A stretch of 49,485 nt of DNA from Alphaproteobacteria bacterium (GCA_021325525.1 JAJPHB010000022.1:1-49485); one strand, 5' to 3'; positions 7,376-18,753 are shown, counted from the first letter of the stretch. A program made the numbers and translations. Notes: generated by a model from the letters alone, not told the origin.

Positions 7376-8866
7376 ATGATGCCGCCCCAAGACTGCGCGC
7401 TGCTCACCCCCGAGGAGATGGGGCGGGCGGATCGGCTGGCGATGACCGCCGGCGTGCCCGGCATCGCCCTCATGGAGAATGCCGGGCGGGCAGTGGCGAC
7501 GGCGATCCGCCGCCGCTGGGCACCCCGTCCGGTCGCCGTCCTCTGCGGGCCCGGCAACAATGGCGGCGACGGCTTTGTCGCAGCGCGGCACCTCGCGGGG
7601 TCCGGCTGGCCGGTGCGTCTCTTTCTGCTCGGCGTCCGCGAGGCGCTGAAGGGCGATGCCGCGCATCACGCGGCGCTGTGGGCGGGGCCGGTCGCGCCGC
7701 TCGGAGCGAAGCTTCCCGAAGACACCGCACTCGTCATTGACGCGCTCTTCGGCGCCGGCCTCACCCGCGATGTCGAAGGTATCGCGCGGGCCGCGCTCGA
7801 AGGGGCAGGGCAGCGGGGCCTCCCGATCGTCGCGGTCGATGTGCCGAGCGGCCTCGATGGCGCCAGCGGCGCCGTCCGCGGCTATGCGCCCGCCGCCGCG
7901 CTCACGGTTACCTTCTTCCGCAAGAAGCCCGGCCATCTCCTTTTCCCGGGCCGCACGCTTTGCGGCGAAATCCTCGTCGCCGATATCGGCATACCGTCCG
8001 GGGTGCTGAAAAGCATTGCCCCGCGGACATTCGAGAATGCGCCGCCGCTCTGGCTCGACGCATACCCCTGGCCGCGACCCGACGGACACAAATATCGCCG
8101 CGGCCACGCGCTTGTTGCCGGGGGCGCCGTGATGACGGGGGCTTCCCGGCTGGCGGCGCGAGCGGCGGCGCGGGCAGGGGCGGGGCTCGTCACCCTGGCG
8201 GCGCCTGCGGTCACATTTCCGATCTACGCCGCCGCTCTGACGGGCGTCATCGTGCAGCCCGTCGCCGGTACTGACGATTTTGCCGCTTTGCTCGGCGATG
8301 AGCGGCGCAACGCGATTCTCGTGGGTCCGGGTGCTGGAACAGGCCCCGCAAGCGAAGAGCTCATCCGCGCCGCATTGGCGACGCGCCGTTCGGTCGTGCT
8401 CGATGCCGACGCCTTCGCCGCTTTTGCGGGCCGCGCGGCAGAGCTTGCGGCTCTCATCGGCGGGCCGACGGTGCTGACGCCGCATGAAGGCGAGTTCCGC
8501 CGGCTGTTCGCCAGCGACCACGACAAGCTGACGAACGCCCGGGCTGCGGCGCGCATCAGCGGCGCCGTCATTCTCCTCAAAGGACCGGATACGGTGGTGG
8601 CATCGCCCGATGGCTGGGCGGCCGTCAATGCGAACGGCCCGCCCGACCTCGCGACTGCCGGCAGCGGCGATGTCCTCGCCGGCATCGTTCTCGGCCTCAT
8701 GGCGCAAGGGATGCCGGCGTCCCTCGCGGCTGTGGCGGCGGTCTGGCTCCACGGCGAGGCTGCGGCGTGCTTCGGGCCGGGGCTGATCGCCGAAGACCTC
8801 CTCGACAGGCTGCCGGCGGTGCTCCGCGAGCTCAGGGCAGGGGGTGCCCGCTATCAGAACGGTTGA
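7376..8866 (+). CDS. nnr: Bifunctional NAD(P)H-hydrate epimerase / ADP-dependent dehydratase
   Basis: This 496-residue repair enzyme turns damaged, hydrated NADH and NADPH back to the active cofactors. The N-terminal epimerase domain (about 1-215) starts LLTPEEMGRADRLAM and shows GPGNNGGDGFVAARHL and VDVPSGLDG. The C-terminal ribokinase-like dehydratase domain (about 230-490) shows HKYRRGHALVAGG, VLVGPGAGTG, LTPHEGEFRRLF and the ATP-site motif AGSGDVLAGIVLGLMAQG. Both catalytic halves look intact. A run of upstream in-frame codons exists, but ATG 7376 (followed by a second ATG) sits right before the conserved N-terminus. Confidence 0.93.
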   Translation: MMPPQDCALLTPEEMGRADRLAMTAGVPGIALMENAGRAVATAIRRRWAPRPVAVLCGPGNNGGDGFVAARHLAGSGWPVRLFLLGVREALKGDAAHHAALWAGPVAPLGAKLPEDTALVIDALFGAGLTRDVEGIARAALEGAGQRGLPIVAVDVPSGLDGASGAVRGYAPAAALTVTFFRKKPGHLLFPGRTLCGEILVADIGIPSGVLKSIAPRTFENAPPLWLDAYPWPRPDGHKYRRGHALVAGGAVMTGASRLAARAAARAGAGLVTLAAPAVTFPIYAAALTGVIVQPVAGTDDFAALLGDERRNAILVGPGAGTGPASEELIRAALATRRSVVLDADAFAAFAGRAAELAALIGGPTVLTPHEGEFRRLFASDHDKLTNARAAARISGAVILLKGPDTVVASPDGWAAVNANGPPDLATAGSGDVLAGIVLGLMAQGMPASLAAVAAVWLHGEAAACFGPGLIAEDLLDRLPAVLRELRAGGARYQNG

Positions 8867-8921
8867 CGGAACGGCGGGCGCGGGCTTCCGTTGAGACAGT
8901 CTCGGTGATCGGGGGTCGCGG

Positions 8922-10343
8922 ATGAGCGAACGCAGCGCCGGATTCTTCGACGGCATGTTCGACCGAACCTTGCTCAATCTGCGGCGTGCATGGCGCGACA
9001 TCGCCGAATCGGCGCGCAGCGCGATGGGAGCGCCGCTTCGCCCCGACCTGCCGCGCGAAGACCGCGAGCGGCTGCGCGAGCAGATGCGCACCTGCCTCGA
9101 CGGACGCGGCGGCGAGGTCTCGGCGCGTGCCCGCGCCGCCGAGCTCGGCCGCAGCTATCTCGCGCTCAGCGCGACCGGCCGCAAATGGTTCCTGCGCGTC
9201 CTCGCGGAGAGCTTCGACCTCGACCGCGAGGAGGTCGACGCATGCTGCACGCGGCTCCTGCAGGCGAGCCAAGGCGAGCGGCCGGCCGCGGAGCGGGCGC
9301 TCCGTAAGGCGCTGGAGCCGCCGCGCGTCAAGCTGCTGACGCAATTCAACGCGCTGCCCGAGGGGGTAAAGTTCCTCGTCGATATGCGCGCCGAGCTGAT
9401 GCGGCTGTCGCGCGAGGACGCGGTGCTCGCCGGGCTCGAGCAGGATCTCAAATCCCTGCTCGCGAGCTGGTTCGACATCGGCTTTCTCGAACTCCACCGC
9501 ATCAATTGGGAGGCGCCGGCGGCCCTGCTCGAAAAACTGATGGCCTACGAGGCGGTGCACGAGATTCGCGGCTGGACCGACCTCAAGAACCGCCTCGAAC
9601 CCGACCGGCGCTGCTTCGCCTTCTTCCACCCGCGGATGCCGGAGGAGCCGCTCATCTTCGTCGAGGTCGCGCTTCTCGACGGCATGGCCGACAACATCCA
9701 CGCGCTCCTCGACGAGAGCGCGCCGCTCGGCGATCCGGCGGAGGCCGATACGGCGATCTTCTATTCGATCTCGAATTGCCAGAGGGGCCTGGCCGGAATC
9801 AGCTTCGGCAATTTCCTCATCAAGCGGGTCGTCGACAGCCTTGCGGCCGAGCTGCCAGGCTTGAAGACGTTTGCGACGCTGTCACCGGTTCCGGGCTTCC
9901 GCACCTGGCTCGATGCCGAATTGCGCGAAGGCGAGGAGGGCGCATTGACCGCCGCCGAACGGCGCGCGCTAGCGGCTTTGCCCGAGGATCGGCGCGGCAG
10001 CCTGCGCGACATCCTGCTGCGGCCGGATTGGCACGAGGACGCCGTGCTTGCGCACGCGCTGCGCGAGCCGCTGCTCCGGCTGTGCGCCCGCTACCTCGCA
10101 CTCGAGAAGACCGAGTCAGGCCGCGCTCGCGATCCCGTCGCGCATTTTCACCTCAGCAACGGTGCGCGGCTCGAACGGCTCAACTGGCTCGCCGACAAAT
10201 CGAAAAAGGGGCTGCGGCAATCGGCGGGCATCATGATCAACTATCTCTACCGCCTCGCCGATATCGAGGCCAATCACGAGGCTTATACCGATCACGGCCG
10301 CGTCGCCGCTGCGAGCTCGCTGCGCGCCCTGCTGCGTGGTTGA
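8922..10343 (+). CDS. Malonyl-CoA decarboxylase
   Basis: A 473-residue enzyme that decarboxylates malonyl-CoA to acetyl-CoA. The N-terminal half is the helical oligomerisation domain (LRRAWRDIAESARSAMGAPL, many Arg/Glu). The catalytic acetyltransferase-like domain shows VHEIRGWTDLKNRLEPDRRC, then FYSISNCQRGLAGISFGNFL (containing the serine of the family) and FHLSNGARLERLNWLADKS with the catalytic His. It ends MINYLYRLADIEANHEAY plus a short tail. In rhizobia it is usually the matA gene beside a malonyl-CoA synthetase and a transporter; neither is adjacent here. It is 55 bases behind nnr on the same strand. Confidence 0.92.
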   Translation: MSERSAGFFDGMFDRTLLNLRRAWRDIAESARSAMGAPLRPDLPREDRERLREQMRTCLDGRGGEVSARARAAELGRSYLALSATGRKWFLRVLAESFDLDREEVDACCTRLLQASQGERPAAERALRKALEPPRVKLLTQFNALPEGVKFLVDMRAELMRLSREDAVLAGLEQDLKSLLASWFDIGFLELHRINWEAPAALLEKLMAYEAVHEIRGWTDLKNRLEPDRRCFAFFHPRMPEEPLIFVEVALLDGMADNIHALLDESAPLGDPAEADTAIFYSISNCQRGLAGISFGNFLIKRVVDSLAAELPGLKTFATLSPVPGFRTWLDAELREGEEGALTAAERRALAALPEDRRGSLRDILLRPDWHEDAVLAHALREPLLRLCARYLALEKTESGRARDPVAHFHLSNGARLERLNWLADKSKKGLRQSAGIMINYLYRLADIEANHEAYTDHGRVAAASSLRALLRG

Positions 10344-10495
10344 GCGAGGCCGGCAAGAGCCGTCGGCGCAATCATCTACAATTTTCTGCGATTTGTAATC
10401 TGTTGTATCGGCTAATGCCTTGGGATTAAGAAATTTTTCACAATCAAGCCGCAGTATTGCCCATGTATCGGGCTCAAGAATCAGGCGCGACCGCC

Positions 10496-10750
10496 ATGTC
10501 ACTGATCGACGCATTCACCCGGCACCGCCAGCAACCAGAGATCAAACCGGGCGACAGCTACCGCCGCTCCCACGGGAAGGGCGTCATGGAGACCGCGACC
10601 GTCGTCGATCTGCGCACCGATCACCTCGGCATTCCGCATGTCCGCTTCCAGGTTCGCTTCGAGCGCGACGCTTCCGAGCACATCGAGACGGCGATGCGCA
10701 TCCTCGCCCTCGGCGCCTTCCGCAACGTCTACGGCGCGCACCCGGTTTAG
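10496..10750 (+). CDS. Small hypothetical protein (84 aa)
   Basis: The protein starts MSLIDAFTRHRQQPEIKPGD and continues through a basic stretch to two beta-like segments (METATVVDLRTDHLGIPHVR, FQVRFERDASEHIETAMRIL) and a tail ending RNVYGAHPV. There is no signal peptide or membrane helix. The layout (turn, strand ATVVDL, strand PHVRFQVRF) would suit a small SH3-like or tudor-like barrel, but this is only a guess and I do not recognise the family. ATG 10496 is favoured over a TTG at 10457. The leader 10372-10450 is markedly AT-rich for this genome. Confidence 0.55.
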   Translation: MSLIDAFTRHRQQPEIKPGDSYRRSHGKGVMETATVVDLRTDHLGIPHVRFQVRFERDASEHIETAMRILALGAFRNVYGAHPV

Positions 10751-10805
10751 CCCACACCCCTTCACGCCCGCCGACTCGGCGTCCTTCTTCCGCGTCCTCC
10801 ATCTC

Positions 10806-10840
10806 GCCGCAGGCCTGCCGCTCTGCGGCTGATTATATTT
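10806..10840 (+). terminator. Possible Rho-independent terminator
   Basis: A 7-bp perfect stem (GCCGCAG at 10806-10812, CTGCGGC at 10823-10829) is followed by TGATTATATTT, an impure U-rich tail. It lies 56 bases after the 10496 gene and before tRNA-Leu. Confidence 0.35.
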
Positions 10841-10866
10841 AATCCCACGATTTGCTGTGCTATGAA
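10838..10866 (+). promoter_or_regulatory. Candidate promoter of tRNA-Leu
   Basis: TTTAAT at 10838-10843, a 17-base spacer and TATGAA at 10861-10866 would start a transcript about 45 bases before the tRNA. The match is moderate, and the position in an AT-rich patch supports it. Confidence 0.35.
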
Positions 10867-10917
10867 GCGCGCTTCGCCGGGCAGGCGGGGCGGCAACCCC
10901 GTGCGCTCGGACGCCGT

Positions 10918-11002
10918 GCGGGCGTGGCGGAATTGGTAGACGCACTGGATTTAGGTTCCAGCGACCTCGGTCGTGGGGGTTCAAATCCCTCCGCCCGCAC
11001 CA
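10918..11002 (+). tRNA. tRNA-Leu (anticodon TAG)
   Basis: An 85-base cloverleaf with the long variable arm of leucine tRNAs. The acceptor is GCGGGCG/CGCCCGC, the anticodon loop TTTAGGT, and the CCA end is encoded. Confidence 0.95.
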
Positions 11003-11063
11003 CGCCCCGGCTTTCGTGATCCCGCCGCCGCACACCGGCGGCCCTCCTTGCGACGGATACCTC

Positions 11064-12479
11064 ATGCAGATTACCGAGACCCATTCCGAAGGGCTGAAGC
11101 GCGAATTCAAGGTCACCGTCCCCTCGGGCGACATCGAGCAGCAGGTGCAGAACCGTCTTGCCGAGCTCGGCCGGCAAGTTCGCTTGCCCGGCTTCCGCCC
11201 CGGCAAGGTGCCGATGACGGTGCTGCGCAAACGCTACGGCTCCTCGATCATGGGCGAGGTGTTGGAGCGCGCGGTCAGCGACAGTTCGGCGCAGGCGATG
11301 CGCGACCACGGGCTGCGCCCGGCGTTGCAGCCCAAGATCGAGATTGTCTCCTTCAAAGAGGGCGACGACCTCGAATACAAGATGGCGGTGGAGCTGCTGC
11401 CCGAGATCGCGCCCGTCGATTTCGCCTCGCTGAAGCTCGAACGCCTGCGCCCGGAAATTCCCGAATCCGAGATCGAGAAGGCCTTGGAGCGAATCGCCCG
11501 GCCGCATCGGAAGAGCGAGGCGGTCGAGCGCGCGGCCGAGGCGGGCGACGAAGTCGTCGTCGATTTCACCGGCACCGTCGACGGCAAGGAGTTCCCGGGC
11601 GGCAACGCCAACGATTTTCATATGGAGCTCGGCTCGGGCCGATTCATTCCGGGCTTCGAGGATCAGCTCGTCGGCGCGAAAGCCGGCGAGAAGCGCACGG
11701 TCAAAGTCACCTTCCCTGCGGAATATGGCGCCGCCGATCTCGCCGGGCGCGAGGCGGAATTCGCGGTGACGGTCAAGGAAGTGCGGCACCTCCTCGCGCC
11801 CAGCATCGACGACGAGCTGGCCAAGGAACTGGGGTTCGATTCGCTCGACGCGCTGAGGAAGACCGTGCGCGAGCAGCTCGAGCGCGAATATGGCGCGATT
11901 GCGCGCCAGCGCCTCAAGCGCGCTCTTCTCGACCAACTCGCCGCCAAGCACGATTTTGCGGTGCCGCCGGGCATGGTGGATCTTGAATTTGCCTCGATCT
12001 GGAAGCAATTCGAGGAGGCGCGTTCGCAGAACAAGGATGCGGTCGCGGAGGATGCCGGAAAGGACGAGGAGACTCTGAAGAGCGAGTACCGAGCCATCGC
12101 CGAGCGGCGAGTCCGCCTCGGCCTGCTTCTCTCCGAGATCGGGACGAAGAATGCGATCTCGGTGACGCAGGAGGAAGTGAGCCGCGCCCTCGGCGAGGAA
12201 GCGCGCCGCCATCCGGGCTACGAGAAGAAGGTTATCGAATTCTACCGCAAGAACCCGGAGGCGCTCGCTAATCTGCGCGCCCCCATCTTCGAGGACAAGA
12301 TCGTCGATTTCATCCTCGAAATGGCCGATGTCAGCGAGCGCACGGTCCCGATCGAGGATTTGCTGCGCGGCGATGAAGACGGAGCGGCGGAAGCCGCGGA
12401 GGCCGCTTCGGCGCCGGCCGCGGAAGCGGCACCGAAGCGCCGGCCGCGCAAGAAGGCCGAGGCGAAGACGGAAGAGTGA
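11064..12479 (+). CDS. tig: Trigger factor (ribosome-associated chaperone and prolyl isomerase)
   Basis: The 471-residue chaperone binds the ribosome exit site and shields nascent chains. The N-terminal ribosome-binding domain (about 1-110) carries [20 protein letters not shown], the trigger-factor signature that touches the ribosome. The FKBP-type isomerase domain (about 150-240) has [19 protein letters not shown] and [18 protein letters not shown]. The C-terminal helical arms follow and end in a variable Ala/Glu/Lys-rich tail ([17 protein letters not shown]), usual in alphaproteobacteria. I chose ATG 11064 ([15 protein letters not shown]) at the family N-terminus; an in-frame GTG at 11016 is only 13 bases after the tRNA and adds unrelated residues. 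clpP follows 34 bases later. Confidence 0.96.
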   Translation: MQITETHSEGLKREFKVTVPSGDIEQQVQNRLAELGRQVRLPGFRPGKVPMTVLRKRYGSSIMGEVLERAVSDSSAQAMRDHGLRPALQPKIEIVSFKEGDDLEYKMAVELLPEIAPVDFASLKLERLRPEIPESEIEKALERIARPHRKSEAVERAAEAGDEVVVDFTGTVDGKEFPGGNANDFHMELGSGRFIPGFEDQLVGAKAGEKRTVKVTFPAEYGAADLAGREAEFAVTVKEVRHLLAPSIDDELAKELGFDSLDALRKTVREQLEREYGAIARQRLKRALLDQLAAKHDFAVPPGMVDLEFASIWKQFEEARSQNKDAVAEDAGKDEETLKSEYRAIAERRVRLGLLLSEIGTKNAISVTQEEVSRALGEEARRHPGYEKKVIEFYRKNPEALANLRAPIFEDKIVDFILEMADVSERTVPIEDLLRGDEDGAAEAAEAASAPAAEAAPKRRPRKKAEAKTEE

Positions 12480-12513
12480 TTGTCACGGAATACGGTCTGA
12501 CGGAGCGCAGAGC

Positions 12514-13155
12514 ATGAAGGATCCCTTAGAGGTTTATATGAACACGCTGGTACCCATGGTGGTCGAGCAGACCAACCGGGGCGAGCGTGCCTACGACATT
12601 TATTCGATGCTCCTCAAGGAGCGCATCGTCTTCCTGGTGGGCCCGGTCAACGACGCCGTCTCCAGCCTTGTCTGCGCGCAGCTGCTCTTCCTTGAATCCG
12701 TCAATCCTAACAAGGATATCGCCTTTTACATCAACTCGCCGGGCGGGGTCGTCACCTCGGGCATGGCGATCTACGACACGATGCAGTACATCCGCTCGCC
12801 GGTCTCGACCGTCTGCATTGGCCAGGCGGCTTCGATGGGCTCGCTGCTCCTCTGCGCCGGCGCCAAAGGCAAGCGCTTCTCGCTGCCCAATTCGCGCATC
12901 ATGATTCACCAGCCTTCGGGCGGCGCCCAGGGCCAGGCGACGGATATCGAGATCCAAGCGCGCGAGATCCTGGCTCTGCGCGCCCGCCTCAATGAAATCT
13001 ATGTGAAGCACACGGGCCAGCCGCTCGAGGTCATCTCGCAAGCCGTCGAGCGCGACAAGTTCCTTTCGCCGCTCGAGGCGAAGGAGTTCGGGCTCATCGA
13101 CGATGTTGTGATCAGCCGGCCGCCGCGCGAGGAGGACGCCAAGGCACGAGCGTGA
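12514..13155 (+). CDS. clpP: ATP-dependent Clp protease, proteolytic subunit
   Basis: This serine protease forms the two-ring chamber that degrades substrates unfolded by ClpX or ClpA. The 213-residue chain has the catalytic triad Ser107 (GQAASMGS), His132 ([11 protein letters not shown]) and Asp181 (AVERDKFLS), with spacing as in Escherichia coli ClpP. The oxyanion and interface segment [20 protein letters not shown] is intact. ATG 12514 ([19 protein letters not shown]) is chosen because relatives start this way; an internal ATG at 12538 with an AGAGG upstream is the alternative and would give a shorter propeptide. Sits between tig and clpX. Confidence 0.96.
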   Translation: MKDPLEVYMNTLVPMVVEQTNRGERAYDIYSMLLKERIVFLVGPVNDAVSSLVCAQLLFLESVNPNKDIAFYINSPGGVVTSGMAIYDTMQYIRSPVSTVCIGQAASMGSLLLCAGAKGKRFSLPNSRIMIHQPSGGAQGQATDIEIQAREILALRARLNEIYVKHTGQPLEVISQAVERDKFLSPLEAKEFGLIDDVVISRPPREEDAKARA

Positions 13156-13377
13156 CGACGGCGCCCGTCGGGGGCCGTGACAGCCGTCACGGCGCGCATG
13201 GCGCCCGGCGGGTAATGTTTAACTAGTTATTGATCGCCCGATGGTACATATCGTTAAATCGAATGGCCGTTCGGGTGCGGGCTGCCACCGTCATAGTTCC
13301 GCAGCGCGAAGGCGGGACGGTATGCGGGGCAGGGAGTTTGTGGATCGGGGACCTCCCCGATTGCTGACGGAGTGGCT

Positions 13378-14640
13378 ATGACCAAGTCCAGCGGTGGCGA
13401 CACGAAGAACACGCTGTACTGCTCCTTCTGCGGCAAGAGCCAGCACGAGGTGCGCAAGCTCATCGCCGGCCCCACCGTGTTCATCTGCGACGAATGCGTC
13501 GAGCTCTGCATGGACATCATCCGTGAGGAGCACAAGACGACCCTTGTCAAATCGCGCGACGGCGTGCCGGGGCCCAAAGATATCTGCAAGGTGCTCGACG
13601 ACTATGTGATCGGCCAGGATCACGCCAAGCGCGTCCTCTCCGTCGCGGTGCACAACCACTATAAGCGTCTCGCGCATGGCGCGAAGAACAACGACGTCGA
13701 GCTCGCCAAATCGAACATCCTGCTCGTCGGCCCGACGGGCTCCGGCAAGACCCTGCTGGCGCAGACCCTGGCCCGCATCATCGACGTGCCCTTCACCATG
13801 GCCGATGCGACGACGCTCACGGAAGCCGGCTATGTTGGCGAGGATGTCGAGAACATCATCCTGAAGCTGCTGCAATCGGCCGATTACAATGTCGAGCGGG
13901 CGCAGCGCGGCATCGTCTATATCGACGAGGTCGACAAGATCAGCCGCAAATCCGACAATCCTTCGATCACCCGCGACGTTTCGGGCGAGGGCGTCCAGCA
14001 GGCGCTGCTGAAAATCATGGAGGGGACGATCGCGAGCGTGCCGCCGCAAGGCGGACGCAAGCACCCGCAGCAGGAATTCCTGCAGGTCGATACCACCAAC
14101 ATTCTCTTCATCTGCGGCGGCGCCTTCGCCGGCCTCGAAAAGATCATCGCCCATCGCCGGCAAGGGACCTCGATCGGCTTCGGCGCCGAGGTGCGCGGTC
14201 CCGAGGAGCGCAAGACCGGCGAGATCCTGCGCGATCTCGAGCCCGAGGACCTCTTGAAGTTCGGCCTCATACCGGAGTTCGTCGGCCGCCTCCCCGTCGT
14301 AGCGACGCTTGACGATCTCGACGAGAGCGCGCTGGTCGACATCCTGACCAAGCCCAAGAATGCCCTCGTCAAGCAGTATCAGCGGCTCTTCGAGATGGAG
14401 GACGTTCACCTCGAGTTCAACGAGGAGGCGCTGAAGGCGATCGCGCATCGGGCGATCCTGCGCAAGACCGGAGCGCGCGGGCTGCGCTCGATCATGGAGG
14501 CGATCCTCCTCGATCCGATGTTCGAGCTGCCGGGTCTCAATGGCGTCAGCGAGATCGTCATCAATCGCGAGGTCGTCGAAGGCCGGGCGGTACCCCTCTA
14601 CGTCCATTCCGACCGGCGTGGCGAGGGCGCCGGCGCCTGA
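13378..14640 (+). CDS. clpX: ATP-dependent Clp protease ATP-binding subunit ClpX
   Basis: The AAA+ unfoldase partner of ClpP, 420 residues. The N-terminal zinc-binding domain has four cysteines (Cys15, Cys18, Cys37, Cys40), which bind adaptors and substrates. Walker A GPTGSGKT lies at 118-125, Walker B at about 179-184 (IVYIDE), the pore loop GYVGEDVE between them, and the sensor II GARGLR at 365-370. The IGF-type loop that docks on ClpP is present as [12 protein letters not shown] 13378 follows an in-frame GTG at 13372, which would add two residues. A 222-base gap separates it from clpP, so it may also have its own promoter. Confidence 0.97.
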   Translation: MTKSSGGDTKNTLYCSFCGKSQHEVRKLIAGPTVFICDECVELCMDIIREEHKTTLVKSRDGVPGPKDICKVLDDYVIGQDHAKRVLSVAVHNHYKRLAHGAKNNDVELAKSNILLVGPTGSGKTLLAQTLARIIDVPFTMADATTLTEAGYVGEDVENIILKLLQSADYNVERAQRGIVYIDEVDKISRKSDNPSITRDVSGEGVQQALLKIMEGTIASVPPQGGRKHPQQEFLQVDTTNILFICGGAFAGLEKIIAHRRQGTSIGFGAEVRGPEERKTGEILRDLEPEDLLKFGLIPEFVGRLPVVATLDDLDESALVDILTKPKNALVKQYQRLFEMEDVHLEFNEEALKAIAHRAILRKTGARGLRSIMEAILLDPMFELPGLNGVSEIVINREVVEGRAVPLYVHSDRRGEGAGA

Positions 14641-14688
14641 GCTGGCCAGGCCTTGCGCTCGCGGCATGGGTGCCGGGCGTGTTCCTGA

Positions 14689-14718
14689 CTTGAAGGAAGG
14701 TAGGGCCGCGCCAAATTA
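14689..14718 (+). promoter_or_regulatory. Heat-shock (sigma-32-like) promoter candidate for lon
   Basis: CTTGAA at 14689-14694, a 16-base spacer and CCAAATTA at 14711-14718 resemble an RpoH promoter. The ATG of lon is 75 bases downstream. lon is a heat-shock gene in most proteobacteria, which fits. The spacer is at the long end, so this remains a candidate. Confidence 0.4.
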
Positions 14719-14792
14719 ACCGTGCCCGCCCATTCCAATCTCTGGCCGCTCCTGCTATCGAGGGGAGACGGCCGTCCAGAGAAAGAGGAGCT

Positions 14793-17198
<2,406 letters not shown>

Positions 17199-17210
17199 GA
17201 TGACATCTTC

Positions 17211-17260
17211 CATCTTCGGGGGTGTCGCCGTCTCTCCATACGGCGACATCCCCCAAGATG
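17211..17260. repeat. Large hairpin (21-bp arms) after lon
   Basis: Arms 17211-17231 and 17240-17260 pair at 19 positions plus one G-U and one mismatch, with an 8-base loop. It starts 12 bases after the lon stop. No U-run follows directly, so it is either a stabilising 3' end, a bidirectional terminator remnant, or a copy of an intergenic palindrome. Confidence 0.6.
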
Positions 17261-17309
17261 AAGCCCGCTGACTGCTTGGGTAATGCCGGGTTTTTCTGTC
17301 CGTCCGCGA

Positions 17310-17337
17310 TTGACGCCCGCGATTCCTCCGATCTACA
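17310..17337 (+). promoter_or_regulatory. Candidate promoter of hupB
   Basis: TTGACG at 17310-17315 is a near-consensus -35 box; 16 bases later TCTACA (17332-17337) is a weak -10. The start would lie about 60 bases before the GTG of the HU gene. Confidence 0.35.
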
Positions 17338-17403
17338 CTGCCTTGCGGCCGAGACAGGGCCGCGATCCCATTCCACCACCGCTTCCAGCAGGGGGGCCAT
17401 CTC

Positions 17404-17676
17404 GTGAACAAGAATGAGCTCGTCGACGCCGTCGCGTCTGTCGCCAATCTGAAAAAAGCGGATGCGACCAAGGCTGTCGACGCTGTCTTCGACTCGATTA
17501 CGCACTCGCTGAAGAAGGGCGATGAAGTGCGTCTCGTCGGGTTCGGCACTTTCACGGTCTCGAAGCGGGCGGCCTCCGAGGGCCGCAATCCCCGGACTGG
17601 TCAGAAGATCAGCATCCCTGCCTCCAAGCAGCCGAAATTCAAGGCGGGCAAGGGCCTCAAAGACGCGGTGAACTGA
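17404..17676 (+). CDS. hupB: DNA-binding protein HU
   Basis: A 90-residue histone-like protein that bends and compacts DNA as a dimer. The helical N-terminus (MNKNELVDAVASVANLKKAD), the strand DEVRLVGFGTFTVSKR and the DNA-binding arm GRNPRTGQKISIPASKQPKF are complete, and the chain ends KGLKDAVN. Start is a GTG behind a G-rich ribosome-binding site (CAGGGGGG at 17389-17396). It follows lon as in most alphaproteobacteria and is closed by a strong terminator at 17707-17742. Confidence 0.96.
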   Translation: MNKNELVDAVASVANLKKADATKAVDAVFDSITHSLKKGDEVRLVGFGTFTVSKRAASEGRNPRTGQKISIPASKQPKFKAGKGLKDAVN

Positions 17677-17706
17677 TCGCGCGCCTCGATACGCCTCTCT
17701 TCGGAG

Positions 17707-17742
17707 AACCGGCCGGCATCGCTCGCGGCCGGTTTTCTTTTT
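17707..17742 (+). terminator. Rho-independent terminator of hupB
   Basis: A perfect 9-bp stem (AACCGGCCG at 17707-17715, CGGCCGGTT at 17726-17734) with a 10-base loop leads into TTTTCTTTTTC. It lies 31 bases after the hupB stop. Confidence 0.9.
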
Positions 17743-17789
17743 CTGAGCTTCCGTTATGCTCCGGCGCGGCGGCCGATAGGGCGCCGGCC

Positions 17790-17864
17790 GGGCGATTAGC
17801 TCAGCGGTAGAGCGTCTCGTTTACACCGAGAGGGTCGGCGGTTCGATCCCGTCATCGCCCACCA
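17790..17864 (+). tRNA. tRNA-Val (anticodon TAC)
   Basis: A 75-base cloverleaf with acceptor GGGCGAT/GTCGCCC-type pairing, D-arm TAGCTCAGCGGTAGAGC, anticodon loop TTTACAC, T-loop TTCGATC and an encoded CCA. Confidence 0.95.
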
Positions 17865-17953
17865 ATGATCGGCGCCGGCAGAAGACGCGGTCTGTTGTCG
17901 CGCCGCGCTCCTGGGCGTTCACCTCGCGCGTACCGGTCGGCTATGTTGCCGCC

Positions 17954-18613
17954 GTGCTGCGCAATTTCTTCGCCGCTCCGGACTTCCTCTCGCTGCTTCG
18001 CTTCTGGGAGGACAGCCGGAGGGGAGCCGCGGTCGCCCAATGGAGCGGCGACCGCGCGCTCATCCCGCCCGATCTGCTGCCCGACCTCGTCATCGCCGAG
18101 CGCGATGAGGAGGTCGTCTATCGCTATTGCGGCGAGGAGTGCGTGCGCCGCTTCGGCGGAGATCCGACCGGCAGGCCCGTCTATGAGGCCTTGCGAGGGG
18201 CGTACCGCCGCTATGTCGGCTCGCTGATTGAGGATGTGCTGCGGAGAGCGGCCCCGCTCTTCTCCTCGAGCATCTTCCAGCACAACGGGGCTGTCGCGGT
18301 CACGGGACGGCTGTTCGCGCCCTTCATTCGCCCGGGCTCGGCCGCGCCCAGCATCATCATGGGAATCCATCTCTTCCGCGGCGACGAATTCCCACTGCGC
18401 GCTGTCGGCGACAGCGGTGTCATCGATGAGACTCAGCGCTTGCTGATCTCCGGCGTCCCGGAGCTCTGCGCTCGCCTCGAGGATGCGCGGCGCTATCACC
18501 AGCTCGCCCGCATCGCGCGTCACGAACCCTCGGCCGGGGAATGGGACGATATTGCGCGGCGCCTCAGCCGCGGGGCGCTCGTCCCGCTCGAAACGTTTCG
18601 CGACGCCGGCTGA
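17954..18613 (+). CDS. PAS-domain (PAS_5-like) protein
   Basis: A 219-residue soluble protein. The segment SGDRALIPPDLLPDLVIAER, then VVYRYCGEECVRRFGGDPTG, matches the start of the PAS_5 type sensor domain, in which a Pro-rich entry leads to the strand V.YRY.G....FG.D.TG. The middle strands VAVTGRLFAPF and IIMGIHLF complete a PAS-like core (about 30-155). A helical tail follows with no output domain recognised. It starts with GTG, 89 bases after tRNA-Val with no terminator between, so the two may share a transcript. Function is unknown; single-domain proteins of this type are frequent in rhizobia. Confidence 0.65.
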   Translation: MLRNFFAAPDFLSLLRFWEDSRRGAAVAQWSGDRALIPPDLLPDLVIAERDEEVVYRYCGEECVRRFGGDPTGRPVYEALRGAYRRYVGSLIEDVLRRAAPLFSSSIFQHNGAVAVTGRLFAPFIRPGSAAPSIIMGIHLFRGDEFPLRAVGDSGVIDETQRLLISGVPELCARLEDARRYHQLARIARHEPSAGEWDDIARRLSRGALVPLETFRDAG

Positions 18614-18660
18614 ACGCCTCCGTCTCGCTGCCGGCGGGCCAGCACTGCGCCAAGCGTGGG

Positions 18661-18689
18661 TTGAGTCGCGTGTTCCTATGGGCTAGGAA
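18661..18689 (+). promoter_or_regulatory. Weak promoter candidate for the aldehyde dehydrogenase gene
   Basis: TTGAGT at 18661-18666, a 17-base spacer and TAGGAA at 18684-18689, 64 bases before the ATG. The -35 is fair and the -10 poor. Confidence 0.25.
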
Positions 18690-18753
18690 TTCGCAGCGCG
18701 ATCCGGCCTTGAGTCGGAGCGGCCACGAAGACCCGAGCGGGCGAGGAGGAAGC

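Noticed and set aside
11016-11063. Longer start of trigger factor (GTG 11016)
   Set aside because: It begins 13 bases after the tRNA end and adds Pro/Gly residues with no family match; ATG 11064 starts at the conserved N-terminus.
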